DNA from: Chlamydiia bacterium
Lineage (GTDB): Bacteria; Chlamydiota; Chlamydiia; Chlamydiales; FEN-1388
Assembly (NCBI GenBank): GCA_003170575.1
Contig: PMZB01000174.1
Span: forward strand, 1-30,684
DNA length: 30,684 nt
Reading direction: 5' to 3'
The notes below the pieces were generated by a model. It made no database searches. It was given only the letters and a program-made list of their open reading frames with translations, and was not told the origin of the DNA. The position numbers and the translations under genes are program-made. Shown in pieces: positions 23,894 to 30,684 of the stretch; positions within the stretch are counted from its first letter, which is position 1; each line of letters starts with the position of its first letter.

Positions 23894-25255
23894 ATGATAC
23901 GTTGTCTATTGTTCATGTGTGGGTGCATGGCATCTACGCTCTACGCTTTTGTTCCCACTGCCTATGTATGTAACTCTGCGAATGGGACAGTTAGTTCGGT
24001 AGCGGTTGTTGAGAGTCCTATGCTGCCTGTAGGAAGCCACCCATCTGCTATTGCTCTTACTCCAGATCAGTCGACGCTTTGTGTGTGCAATACATCCGCT
24101 GACACAGTAAGCATTATCGATATTGCAACTGGGGGCACACAAACAGTAACTGTTGGTAGTCCCCCTACTGCTATTGCTATCACACCTGATGGAACAAAGG
24201 CTTGTGTGTGTAATAGCGCTGGCAATAGTGTTTCAGTGATTGACCTCTCTTCTTTATCTGTGACAAATATTTCCCTCACCGGCCAGCCCATCTCTATCAC
24301 TATCTTGTCAGATGGTTCTTCGGCTTTTGTGTCCTGTGATAACACCGAGGTAGTTGTTTTTAATCCTGTGACAAGCTCCATAATCACTACAATTTCTATG
24401 GCTGACACTCTAGGGCCTATCACCACGACTCCGGATGGATTAAAGGTATGCCTAGCATGCGACGCTGGTCTTCGCATTATCAACCCCCACACCTATGCTG
24501 TGACGGTGGTGTCCCTTTCTGAGCCGACGCACAAAATAGCTATTACACCTGACAGCACACAAGCCTGCTTGCTCGGAACAAACCGTCTATTTGTTGTTGA
24601 CCTAACTACATTAGCAACACAAAGTGAGTTTGTCGGCAACACTGCAAGTGATCTTGCCATCACAAAAGATAGCTCTCAAATACTTGTTTCGCAGTCATTC
24701 CCTAGCGGAGTTGAGACTTTTACACTCAATCCCCTGACTTCCGGAGATCTCTTCTCTTTTGGTCGGAATAATCAAGCTATAGCCATTACATCTGATGGCA
24801 AGCAAGCCTGCATAGTTGACCCACGTTCGGGTTTGGAACCAGGAACACTTTGGATTTTCGATATTCTCACACATTCTATATCAGGCCAAATGCTGGGCGT
24901 ACAGCCAAATGCTCTTGTGATCTCCTCTCCTGTTGCACCCAACGCTCCAGCAAAATTTATTGGGAAAATTAAACGATATAGTCACAAAAAAAGGACTCTC
25001 TGCTTGCATTGGAAAAATAGTTCCTCCCAAGATATTGTAACTTATGAAATTTTTGCTTTTAAGAAAAAAATTGCAACTATTCTTCCCAATGCACAATCTA
25101 AGTATCACCAGCCAATCTACAGTCCCTTTCTTTTCTGTCAGAAAATACCTAAAAAGTACTTTCACCGCCTCCACAAGAAATATCGCATTCGTGCCGTCAG
25201 TTCAAATGGCTTAGCAAGTGCTTTCACATTACTTAGATTTTCTCATTGTAAGTAG
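23894..25255 (+). CDS. Secreted YVTN-type beta-propeller protein
   Basis: 453 residues, SD GGGAGG 6-7 nt upstream. Residues 1-18 form a signal peptide (MIRCLLFMCGCMASTLYA). Residues about 22-345 are repeated blades with the pattern P..IA.TPDG..ACVCN...NSVSVID, characteristic of YVTN/NHL-like beta-propellers, about seven blades. Residues about 350-453 are a basic, beta-rich domain resembling a fibronectin-III fold (P.APAKFIGKIKR, YEIF, YRIRAVSSNGLAS). Such proteins bind partners outside the cytoplasm; no catalytic motif is visible. Its unusually Cys-rich blades (VCN, CLAC) could support disulfides. An IS607-type element begins just after the stop codon, so any downstream operon partner has been displaced. 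Confidence 0.85.
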   Translation: MIRCLLFMCGCMASTLYAFVPTAYVCNSANGTVSSVAVVESPMLPVGSHPSAIALTPDQSTLCVCNTSADTVSIIDIATGGTQTVTVGSPPTAIAITPDGTKACVCNSAGNSVSVIDLSSLSVTNISLTGQPISITILSDGSSAFVSCDNTEVVVFNPVTSSIITTISMADTLGPITTTPDGLKVCLACDAGLRIINPHTYAVTVVSLSEPTHKIAITPDSTQACLLGTNRLFVVDLTTLATQSEFVGNTASDLAITKDSSQILVSQSFPSGVETFTLNPLTSGDLFSFGRNNQAIAITSDGKQACIVDPRSGLEPGTLWIFDILTHSISGQMLGVQPNALVISSPVAPNAPAKFIGKIKRYSHKKRTLCLHWKNSSSQDIVTYEIFAFKKKIATILPNAQSKYHQPIYSPFLFCQKIPKKYFHRLHKKYRIRAVSSNGLASAFTLLRFSHCK

Positions 25256-25276
25256 GGTTGGTAACTGCTCAAATAA

Positions 25277-25310
25277 ATCTGGATATATCTGGACAAATAT
25301 GGATATTTTG
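25277..25310 (+). repeat. Left-end iterons of the IS607-type element
   Basis: Three short direct repeats: ATCTGGATAT, ATCTGGACAA, ATATGGATAT, about 10-11 nt apart. This is a likely binding platform for the recombinase (one helical turn spacing). The inverted equivalents are at the right end. Confidence 0.7.
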
Positions 25311-25359
25311 TGTAGAACTTTCAAATGACTGAAAATCTATAAAGGAGCAGACCACAGTC

Positions 25360-25971
25360 ATGAAGGTATCAATAGGAAAAGCTGCAGAAGAGCTAGGGGT
25401 TACCAGAGAGACTCTACGCCGGTGGGAACGCTCTGGCAAAATTTCATCCGAGAGAACAAAAAAAGGCCATCGTAGATATGACTTAGGCTATCTGCGAGGA
25501 ATTATTCCGAAGAAGAATTTTGATAAAAAATATACTATCGCCTATGCTCGTGTGTCCAGCCATGACCAGAAAGAAGATTTAAAGCGACAAGTAGTAGTAC
25601 TTGAGTCATTTTGTGCACAGCACGGATGGCAGTATGAGGTCTTCCAAGATCTTGGCTCTGGACTCAACTACAGCAAGAAAGGCTTAAGAAAACTCATCAA
25701 AGAGATTTGTTCTGGGAGAGTTGAGAGATTGGTGGTTGTTCACAAAGATCGCTTGCTCCGATTTGGAGCAGAACTGATTTTTTCTTTGTGTGAACAGTTT
25801 AACTCTGAGGTGGTTATTATCAATTCCTCAGAGGGTGGAAGTTTTGAGGAAGATCTTGTGCACGACGTCCTCGAAATTATTACCGTGTTTTCAGCCCGGC
25901 TCTATGGAGCTCGTAGTCGAAAAAACAAAAAAATTGTAGAGACTCTGCAAAATGTCGCAAAAGAACTCTGA
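25360..25971 (+). CDS. tnpA: IS607-family serine recombinase
   Basis: 203 residues. Residues 1-45 form a MerR-like winged HTH (IGKAAEELGVTRETLRRWE, then KKGHRRY), which binds the element ends. The catalytic domain follows: YARVSSHDQ with nucleophile Ser66, DLKRQ, and the DRLLRFG motif near residue 127. It lacks the C-terminal HTH of classic resolvases, as expected for IS607. It catalyses excision and insertion of the circular element with little target specificity. SD AAGGAG lies 14 nt upstream of the ATG. Its end overlaps the next gene by 20 nt. It appears intact. Confidence 0.93.
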   Translation: MKVSIGKAAEELGVTRETLRRWERSGKISSERTKKGHRRYDLGYLRGIIPKKNFDKKYTIAYARVSSHDQKEDLKRQVVVLESFCAQHGWQYEVFQDLGSGLNYSKKGLRKLIKEICSGRVERLVVVHKDRLLRFGAELIFSLCEQFNSEVVIINSSEGGSFEEDLVHDVLEIITVFSARLYGARSRKNKKIVETLQNVAKEL

Positions 25972-27523
25972 AAATCTTACCTTCACATATCAGGCAAGGC
26001 TTCCGCTCGATCACCAGGGGACTCTTATCTTTTCCCATTTTGCTTTGTTAATGAACAAAGTTGAGCATAGCCTTTTTGCTGACATTGCAAGAGGAAAAAA
26101 GTCCTTCGATCTCAAATCGTCGTATCTCAAAGAATTCAAAATTACTGCCCGGCATTTTAACTCTGTTAGAAGTGTTCTAGAAGGCAAAATTTCATCTGTC
26201 AAGGAACGAGAAAAAGAGGATATTGCGAGTACCAAAGCCCGAATTTCTGCCCTTGAATCCAAGATAAAAAAGTTAATCAAAAAGAAGGCTAATCCCCGTA
26301 TCTTGCATGAGAAAAAAAGGCGATACGCAACGCTTAAGGCCCGGTTGCAAAGCAAAGAAAAGGATGCAGAGCTTGGGAAAATACGGCTTTGTTTTGGCTC
26401 ACGCAAGCTTTTTCGAAAACAGTTTGATCTGAAAGCTAATGCTTACTCTTCTCAGGATGAATGGAAAAAGGAATGGGAAGACGCCAGATCAAATAACTTT
26501 TTCCTTATCGGCTCCAAGGATGAAACAGCAGGCAACCAGTCCTGCGTAGCAACTCTAGAAGGTAATTCTCTCTCCTTAAGAATTCGTCTACCTGATGCTC
26601 TTTCGGAATACGGAAAATATCTCGTCATCGAAGGAATTCAGCTTTCATATGGTCAAGATGCAATAGTCCAAGCACTTATCTCTGAAGAGTCTGTGGCTAT
26701 TTCCTATCGTTTTGTTCGAGATCATAAAGGATGGCGGGTTTTCATAAGCGTTCCTGTAAAAAAACAAGCTTCTGTGACTCGAACTGGTATTGGTGTAATA
26801 GGAGTCGATATTAATGCAAACCATCTTGCTGTTGTGGAAACAGATAGATATGGCAATCCAATCGCACGCAAATCCTTTCCTCTTTGCACGTATGGAAAAA
26901 CTCGCCATCAGGCTTCGGCTCTTGTTGGGGATGTGGCAAAAAGTATTATAGATTGGTGCCTCAAAGCGAAAAAGCCTCTGGTACTTGAAAAGCTCTCCTT
27001 TTCCAAGAAAAAGTGTGAGCTTCGGGAAATAAGCTCTCCCAAATATGCCCGGATGCTCTCCTCATTTGCATACAACTCAATTATTTCGACATTGAAATCC
27101 CGAGCCTTTCGCTCGGGCGTACACGTCAGAGACGTGAACCCTGCCTATACTTCAGTTATCGGCCGGGTAAAGTTTTCTAGACGTTATGGATTTTCGGTTC
27201 ATGAATCGGCTGCTCTTGTTATTGGGCGCCGATTTTTAGGGAATTCCGAAAGGCTCCCCCGCCATCAGGCCATCGTGCCTGATGGCAAAGGCGGCTATCT
27301 CACCCTACCTCTACCCGCGAGGAATCGAGGCAGGCATGTGTGGACGCTCTGGGGGTTGGCCAAGAGGAATCTTCTCAAGTGGTGCCTGCAGCACACTTCC
27401 GGGCGCAAAAAGCTATCCTCAAGCCGGATTCTTCCTGCTTGTTGTGACATGAGATTCTCGGATCTTGTTGGTGAGACTCCAGCACACGAATCGACCACAG
27501 AACTGCTTGGTGGTCGTGTCTAG
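25952..27523 (+). CDS. tnpB: TnpB-related protein with altered RuvC-III and no zinc ribbon
   Basis: 523 residues, overlapping tnpA by 20 nt. A coiled coil at residues 85-145 leads to the RuvC-like nuclease core. RuvC-I is GVIGVDINANHLAVVETD (Asp286) and RuvC-II is KPLVLEKLSF (Glu346). The usual C-x2-C zinc ribbon is absent. Where canonical TnpB has D-x-N-A-A, this one reads VHESAALVIGRR (His417-Glu418). The following SERLP...LPARNRGRHVW block is typical of long TnpB-related proteins of IS607-like elements. TnpB proteins are RNA-guided nucleases that favour retention of the element; nuclease activity here is doubtful or uses a different third acid (perhaps Glu418). No frame disruption is seen. 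Confidence 0.88.
   Translation: MSQKNSENLTFTYQARLPLDHQGTLIFSHFALLMNKVEHSLFADIARGKKSFDLKSSYLKEFKITARHFNSVRSVLEGKISSVKEREKEDIASTKARISALESKIKKLIKKKANPRILHEKKRRYATLKARLQSKEKDAELGKIRLCFGSRKLFRKQFDLKANAYSSQDEWKKEWEDARSNNFFLIGSKDETAGNQSCVATLEGNSLSLRIRLPDALSEYGKYLVIEGIQLSYGQDAIVQALISEESVAISYRFVRDHKGWRVFISVPVKKQASVTRTGIGVIGVDINANHLAVVETDRYGNPIARKSFPLCTYGKTRHQASALVGDVAKSIIDWCLKAKKPLVLEKLSFSKKKCELREISSPKYARMLSSFAYNSIISTLKSRAFRSGVHVRDVNPAYTSVIGRVKFSRRYGFSVHESAALVIGRRFLGNSERLPRHQAIVPDGKGGYLTLPLPARNRGRHVWTLWGLAKRNLLKWCLQHTSGRKKLSSSRILPACCDMRFSDLVGETPAHESTTELLGGRV
27099..27286 (+). ncRNA. Cluster of perfect hairpins in the 3' third of tnpB (possible guide-RNA scaffold)
   Basis: Three perfect stems lie in the coding strand: CCCGAGC/GCTCGGG (27099-27105/27111-27117), CACGTC/GACGTG (27122-27127/27131-27136), and GCCATCAGGC/GCCTGATGGC (27261-27270/27277-27286). 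TnpB guide RNAs overlap the 3' end of tnpB and extend into the right end; another short stem (CCTC ATTA GAGG near 27541-27552) lies there. The identification is by position and structure only. Confidence 0.3.
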
Positions 27524-27550
27524 ACTAACTGGACTGTTTGCCTCATTAGA

Positions 27551-27580
27551 GGTAAATGTCCAGATTTGTCCAGATTTTTA
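27551..27580 (-). repeat. Right-end iterons of the IS607-type element
   Basis: On the minus strand this reads AAATCTGGACAAATCTGGAC, two copies of the motif found at the left end (ATCTGGACAAAT). Together they form a subterminal inverted repeat pair about 2.25 kb apart. Confidence 0.75.
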
Positions 27581-27787
27581 GGAGCGGTTAATGGATATGT
27601 TTGTACAGACGGTGGTACCACCTGCACACCCCCAACGCTCGTCATGGGCTATTTTGACGGAAATACAGTAACTGCCCTGTGGAACTATGCTCAGTACTTC
27701 ACTTTGAGCGACAACTACCATGCAACTCATATCGGAGGATCAACTGTCGGAGCAATTTTCTTCAAAGGGATGCTCTGCTTCCAGTGA
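27581..27787 (+). pseudogene. Fragment of a secreted phosphoesterase / phospholipase C-like gene
   Basis: The frame reads GAVNGYVCTDGGTTCTPPTL, then VMGYFDGNTVTALWNYAQYF, then TLSDNYHAT. This matches the middle of bacterial acid phosphatase / phospholipase C-type phosphoesterases, in which LVMGYFDGNTV.ALWNYAQ and LSDN are conserved. Before it comes the IS end; after it the expected GPSTPGA region is altered (IGGSTVGAIFF) and the frame stops at once. Both flanking domains, including the N-terminal metal-binding residues, are missing, so this is non-functional. Confidence 0.75.
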
Positions 27788-27796
27788 AACAGCGGT

Positions 27797-30684
27797 TTAC
27801 TGTTTGATAATCTCTCTCATATCGTCTTGGATCAGTGATGTAATGGTTGGGAACCGATCTTTAAATCGGAACAGCAGACGAACAAGGTCCCCATAGGCGT
27901 CTTCGCTTTCGTATTCAAGACTGAATTGTACCTCGTGGCTTTCCGTGAGAGCGATAAAGTCCTTCATTTCCTCGATAAGACGATTCAGGACCTCTTTTTT
28001 TCCCTGAACTTCGGCCAGGGAGGAGGCACATAAAAAATCTTGCTCGAAACTATTGGCGCCTCGTACACGAACGATATCGACACAATCGGCGTCATGCACG
28101 ATTCTCTGAGGGTCTGACGAAAACTTATTCTCGTCCGGATCTTTCTCTTTAATCGCCTGCACATACAGCAATCGCTGCTGCTCGGAAATCCCCTGTGCAA
28201 GCAAAAAGGTGTCGAGCAGTTCACCGCTTTGCCGATCCCACAAATCTGGTCCATCTCCTTCGCGTCCTGCATCGTGAAAAGCGCCCGAAAGTGCGGTCAA
28301 GATGGGATCTACCCTTGTCCTCCCCAAGACGCGCTCGTAAAAACGCGCGAATACTTGAGTCCACACGGCGGTTCGGACGCAGTGCATGGTACCATGCGGA
28401 CCTCGAATGATCGTTCGAGGATTAATGTTTTTGCTCACTGCGTCTTTGAATGGAATCTTATACAAAGGTACTGCAACCGATTGAACCACACGGCCGATGA
28501 CGAGCTGGTCATGTGTTGTGTATTCTGAGGTCAGTGGATACCGGGAAGCAAGACGTACTTTGCCCTGAAGAGCTTCCTGGTAGTTGCCGTCGCTTTGAGA
28601 CTTGTCTTCTTTTGTATCTATTGCGGTAAGAAGAGGAGTCCCTTCTGTAGCCAGAATCTCGCTCATATCTCGTTTGAGAAGATTCGTGAGCGTGGGAAAG
28701 CGGTCTTGAAAATGAAACAGGAAACGCACAAGATCGCCATAGGCGTCTTGGCTGGTATGCTCCAGGCACAATTTTATCTTTTCATTTTCAGTAAGAAGAA
28801 TAAAGGCCTGCATCTCCTCAAGGAGGCGGTTGGCCTGCTCCGTATGTTCGGGGGCTAAAGAGGGAAGACACATTCCCTTGGGATCAAACTGAGTGTAGAG
28901 AGTAGGACGACATGACTCGATGTAGTCAGCATCGTGCAGAACCCGTTGAGCGTCTGAGGAAAATCGATTCCCAGAAGGATCTTTTTCTTTTACAGCCTGT
29001 ACGATCATTAACCTTTGCTGCTCTGGAATATGCTGTGAGAGCAAAAAGGTATTTAGTAATTCGCCGCCATGCTGGTTCCAAGCAAGATCACGGCAATCTT
29101 CCTCTGGCCTTCCTCCGGAAGTACGAGCCGCTCTCTGCCCGTGGCCATTGCCTCTGCCTCCTCGACGTACTCTGTGTATGAACATGCTGCGACCGCTTTC
29201 TCCATCATCCTGACGTGCGGAGTCATGAAAAGCCCCAGCCAGGGCGATCATGATCTTGTTCTCGCTTGGCTTTCCTAAGGTCTGTTCGTAAAAACAGGAG
29301 AACGCCTGGGTCCATAAGGCGGTACGAACGCAGTGCATAGTGTCGTGGTTTTTCCGCATGAGTTTGGTTGCATCAACAGCGTGTGTGTCCAGGTCATTAA
29401 AGGAGAGCTTATGAACTGGCAGTACCTCCATTTGAAGGATGCTGGCAATGGCTATCTGATCATGTGCTGAGTTTGTGGAAGTCAGACAATGGGGACCGGA
29501 TTGGAGCATCTTGCGGTGAAGAGCTGTTTGATAAGTAAAGTAGCGGTGATCGCCACGAAGGTTGTTTACGAGGAACTCTATTCTTTTTTGGATAAAGTCA
29601 AGCTGGTTATTTGAAACGACGCGGACGGAAGAAAGGCCCCCTTTTTGTAACAATTCTCTTGTCTGTTCTTTCAATTTTTTAGTTGCAGCTTTTTCCTCCT
29701 GTTGAGGTACGCCGATCAGGCCCAAGTTCGAGAATAATGGAATAGGCTGTTGAATCCCTCTCCATTTGTATTCTTCAGAATTCCTACCATCATGCGGCAG
29801 ACCGATCTGTAAGATTGAAGGAGAAAATCCAAAAACAGAGTGCCCAAACATAGGTTCTCTTCGTGTTGATACCCAAGCTCCGCGCATGCGGTGTTCGTGG
29901 TTGAACAGGATCTTACCCGAGGAAATAATGTCGGCAACTTTTTCGGTAGCGTGATACCAGCGGGGTATAAAAATCTGGTCTTCTCCTAGATTTTCTTGGC
30001 CTTTAAAAAAAGCTTTCCATTTTCCAATCCTGCACAGGTTCCCGACGAAAAGAACATCGCTCTCATTGCCTTTAAACAACTGAAGAAACTGGAGCACCTC
30101 TTCCTTGTTATCCCAATGAACGCACGGCTTGTGTGGACTTGCATTTCGGAAGGCGTCTCGCAGCGTTTCTGTATTTTTACGGCTGAGGGCGCTGCCCGTA
30201 ACGAGTAATTTGGCAAGCCTCCTCAAGTCAGCATCAGAAAATCGATAGTTTTGTAGCGATGAACAGAGGAAGTTGACCGTTTCATTCTCTTCCGTGGAGA
30301 GCTCCTCAATAAGGCAAAACAGTTTTTCCTTCTCGCTCCCGAATATGTTGGGCAACTCCCCTTTCGGTCGTGGACTGGCAAGGCTAGAGAATATTCTTTT
30401 CAACTGGAAAGCAAGTTGAGGGTCTCTTTCTTGGGCGCGAGGAATGGTCTCGTTGACATAGTCAAAAAGAGGTGACAAACGAGCATCAAAAACATGTTCT
30501 ATGCCCTTATTGAAGGATTGAACTATTCGCAGAATCTTCTGGAGGGCCTGAAGAGTGGTTTCAATGTTTTCCTTGCTTTTTTCCAAAAAGGTGAAGAGGC
30601 GGAGGACGCAGTGTTGAGCTGGCTCAACTGTATCCAGTAAGGATGTAAGGTCATTGTCAAACTGGTCGACACAAGGAATGATGT
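27797..30684 (-). CDS. Large protein with two SidE-like phosphodiesterase domains, 5' end beyond the window
   Basis: The frame is open from the right edge: codons upstream of the TTG at 30586 continue without stop (PCVDQFDNDLTSLLDTVEPA...), so the true start lies outside. From N to C: a helical region; a domain with RWYHATEKVADIISSGKI and RGAWVST (nt about 29790-29975), not identified; PDE-like domain 1 (HDTMHCVRTALW, AGAFHDSARQ, VLHDADYIESCR; nt about 29480-28870); PDE-like domain 2 (HGTMHCVRTAVW, GAFHDAGREGDGPDLWD, IVHDADCVDIVRVRG; nt about 28525-27830). Both end DAYGDLVR..F.F.DRFPT. These His/Asp-rich motifs resemble the PDE domain of Legionella SidE effectors and DupA/DupB, which act on phosphoribosyl-ubiquitin. 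No SidE mART or DUB motif is seen in the window. Domain 1 has an Arg/Gly-rich insert. Role: likely an effector. Confidence 0.75.
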   Translation of the reverse strand, partial: IIPCVDQFDNDLTSLLDTVEPAQHCVLRLFTFLEKSKENIETTLQALQKILRIVQSFNKGIEHVFDARLSPLFDYVNETIPRAQERDPQLAFQLKRIFSSLASPRPKGELPNIFGSEKEKLFCLIEELSTEENETVNFLCSSLQNYRFSDADLRRLAKLLVTGSALSRKNTETLRDAFRNASPHKPCVHWDNKEEVLQFLQLFKGNESDVLFVGNLCRIGKWKAFFKGQENLGEDQIFIPRWYHATEKVADIISSGKILFNHEHRMRGAWVSTRREPMFGHSVFGFSPSILQIGLPHDGRNSEEYKWRGIQQPIPLFSNLGLIGVPQQEEKAATKKLKEQTRELLQKGGLSSVRVVSNNQLDFIQKRIEFLVNNLRGDHRYFTYQTALHRKMLQSGPHCLTSTNSAHDQIAIASILQMEVLPVHKLSFNDLDTHAVDATKLMRKNHDTMHCVRTALWTQAFSCFYEQTLGKPSENKIMIALAGAFHDSARQDDGESGRSMFIHRVRRGGRGNGHGQRAARTSGGRPEEDCRDLAWNQHGGELLNTFLLSQHIPEQQRLMIVQAVKEKDPSGNRFSSDAQRVLHDADYIESCRPTLYTQFDPKGMCLPSLAPEHTEQANRLLEEMQAFILLTENEKIKLCLEHTSQDAYGDLVRFLFHFQDRFPTLTNLLKRDMSEILATEGTPLLTAIDTKEDKSQSDGNYQEALQGKVRLASRYPLTSEYTTHDQLVIGRVVQSVAVPLYKIPFKDAVSKNINPRTIIRGPHGTMHCVRTAVWTQVFARFYERVLGRTRVDPILTALSGAFHDAGREGDGPDLWDRQSGELLDTFLLAQGISEQQRLLYVQAIKEKDPDENKFSSDPQRIVHDADCVDIVRVRGANSFEQDFLCASSLAEVQGKKEVLNRLIEEMKDFIALTESHEVQFSLEYESEDAYGDLVRLLFRFKDRFPTITSLIQDDMREIIKQ

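Larger units (their letters stand above)
25256..27590 (+). mobile_element. IS607-type element (serine recombinase + TnpB-related protein), ends approximate
   Basis: Two overlapping genes, a MerR-HTH serine recombinase and a TnpB-type protein, are the hallmark of the IS607 family. Both flanks carry inverted copies of the motif AAATCTGGACAAAT, which mark the ends to within about 30 nt. IS607 elements make no target duplication, and none is visible. To the right lies a broken phosphoesterase gene; the element may have caused or exploited that break. Confidence 0.85.

Noticed and set aside
25277..25310. CRISPR-like short repeats
   Set aside because: Repeats are 10-11 nt with no spacers, at the end of an IS607-type element; they are recombinase-site iterons.
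30581..30586. TTG at 30586 as the start of the SidE-like gene
   Set aside because: The frame continues open to the right edge and no SD precedes the TTG, so the gene is treated as truncated by the window.

Overview
The window (about 42-45% GC by eye, with many genes in unfamiliar families) reads like accessory DNA from an intracellular, host-manipulating bacterium. Eukaryote-type ubiquitin ligase folds (U-box), C-terminal prenylation-like CaaX tails, an Inc-like membrane protein family and a SidE-type phosphodiesterase protein sit together. The best fit is an amoeba- or arthropod-associated member of the Chlamydiae (Simkania/Parachlamydia/Waddlia grade), a group known for expanded ubiquitin-related gene families. 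Legionellales is the main alternative. No rRNA, tRNA or housekeeping gene settles the point.

Left edge (1-2.8 kb): the 5' part of a minus-strand glycosyltransferase-like gene with a signal peptide runs off the edge. Upstream of it lie a strong hairpin terminator and a complete exported multicopper oxidase (CotA/bilirubin-oxidase type), also on the minus strand.

Centre (2.75-18.8 kb): a tandemly amplified cassette. Unit A (about 2.75-10.55 kb) and unit B (about 10.55-18.03 kb) each hold a leader, gene 1 (hydrophobic N-terminus plus U-box), gene 2 (U-box-like domain plus a repeated C-terminal domain), gene 3 (Pro-rich N-terminus plus a C-terminal domain I call the YF/LFYK domain), several copies of a small 'gene 4' family (some ending in CTIL or CVIL), and a convergent gene 5 (multi-pass membrane segment joined to the same YF/LFYK domain). 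Unit C (18.03-18.76 kb) is a deletion relic. Units B and C begin with a 5' scrap of the multicopper oxidase gene, which marks how the tandem array formed.

Right part (19-30.7 kb): a hypothetical gene with a near-consensus promoter; a 1316-residue Pro/Gln-rich mosaic protein built of duplicated domains; a secreted YVTN-type beta-propeller protein; an IS607-type element (serine recombinase plus TnpB-related protein) next to a phosphoesterase pseudogene fragment; and a large protein with two SidE-like phosphodiesterase domains, whose frame stays open to the right edge.

Inferred logic: the cassette and the SidE-like protein together suggest interference with host ubiquitin at host or inclusion membranes. 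U-box proteins would act as ligases, CaaX-tailed small proteins and gene 5 would be membrane partners, and the YF/LFYK domain would link soluble and membrane-bound components. This is inference from domain resemblance and gene order, not shown by the sequence alone.
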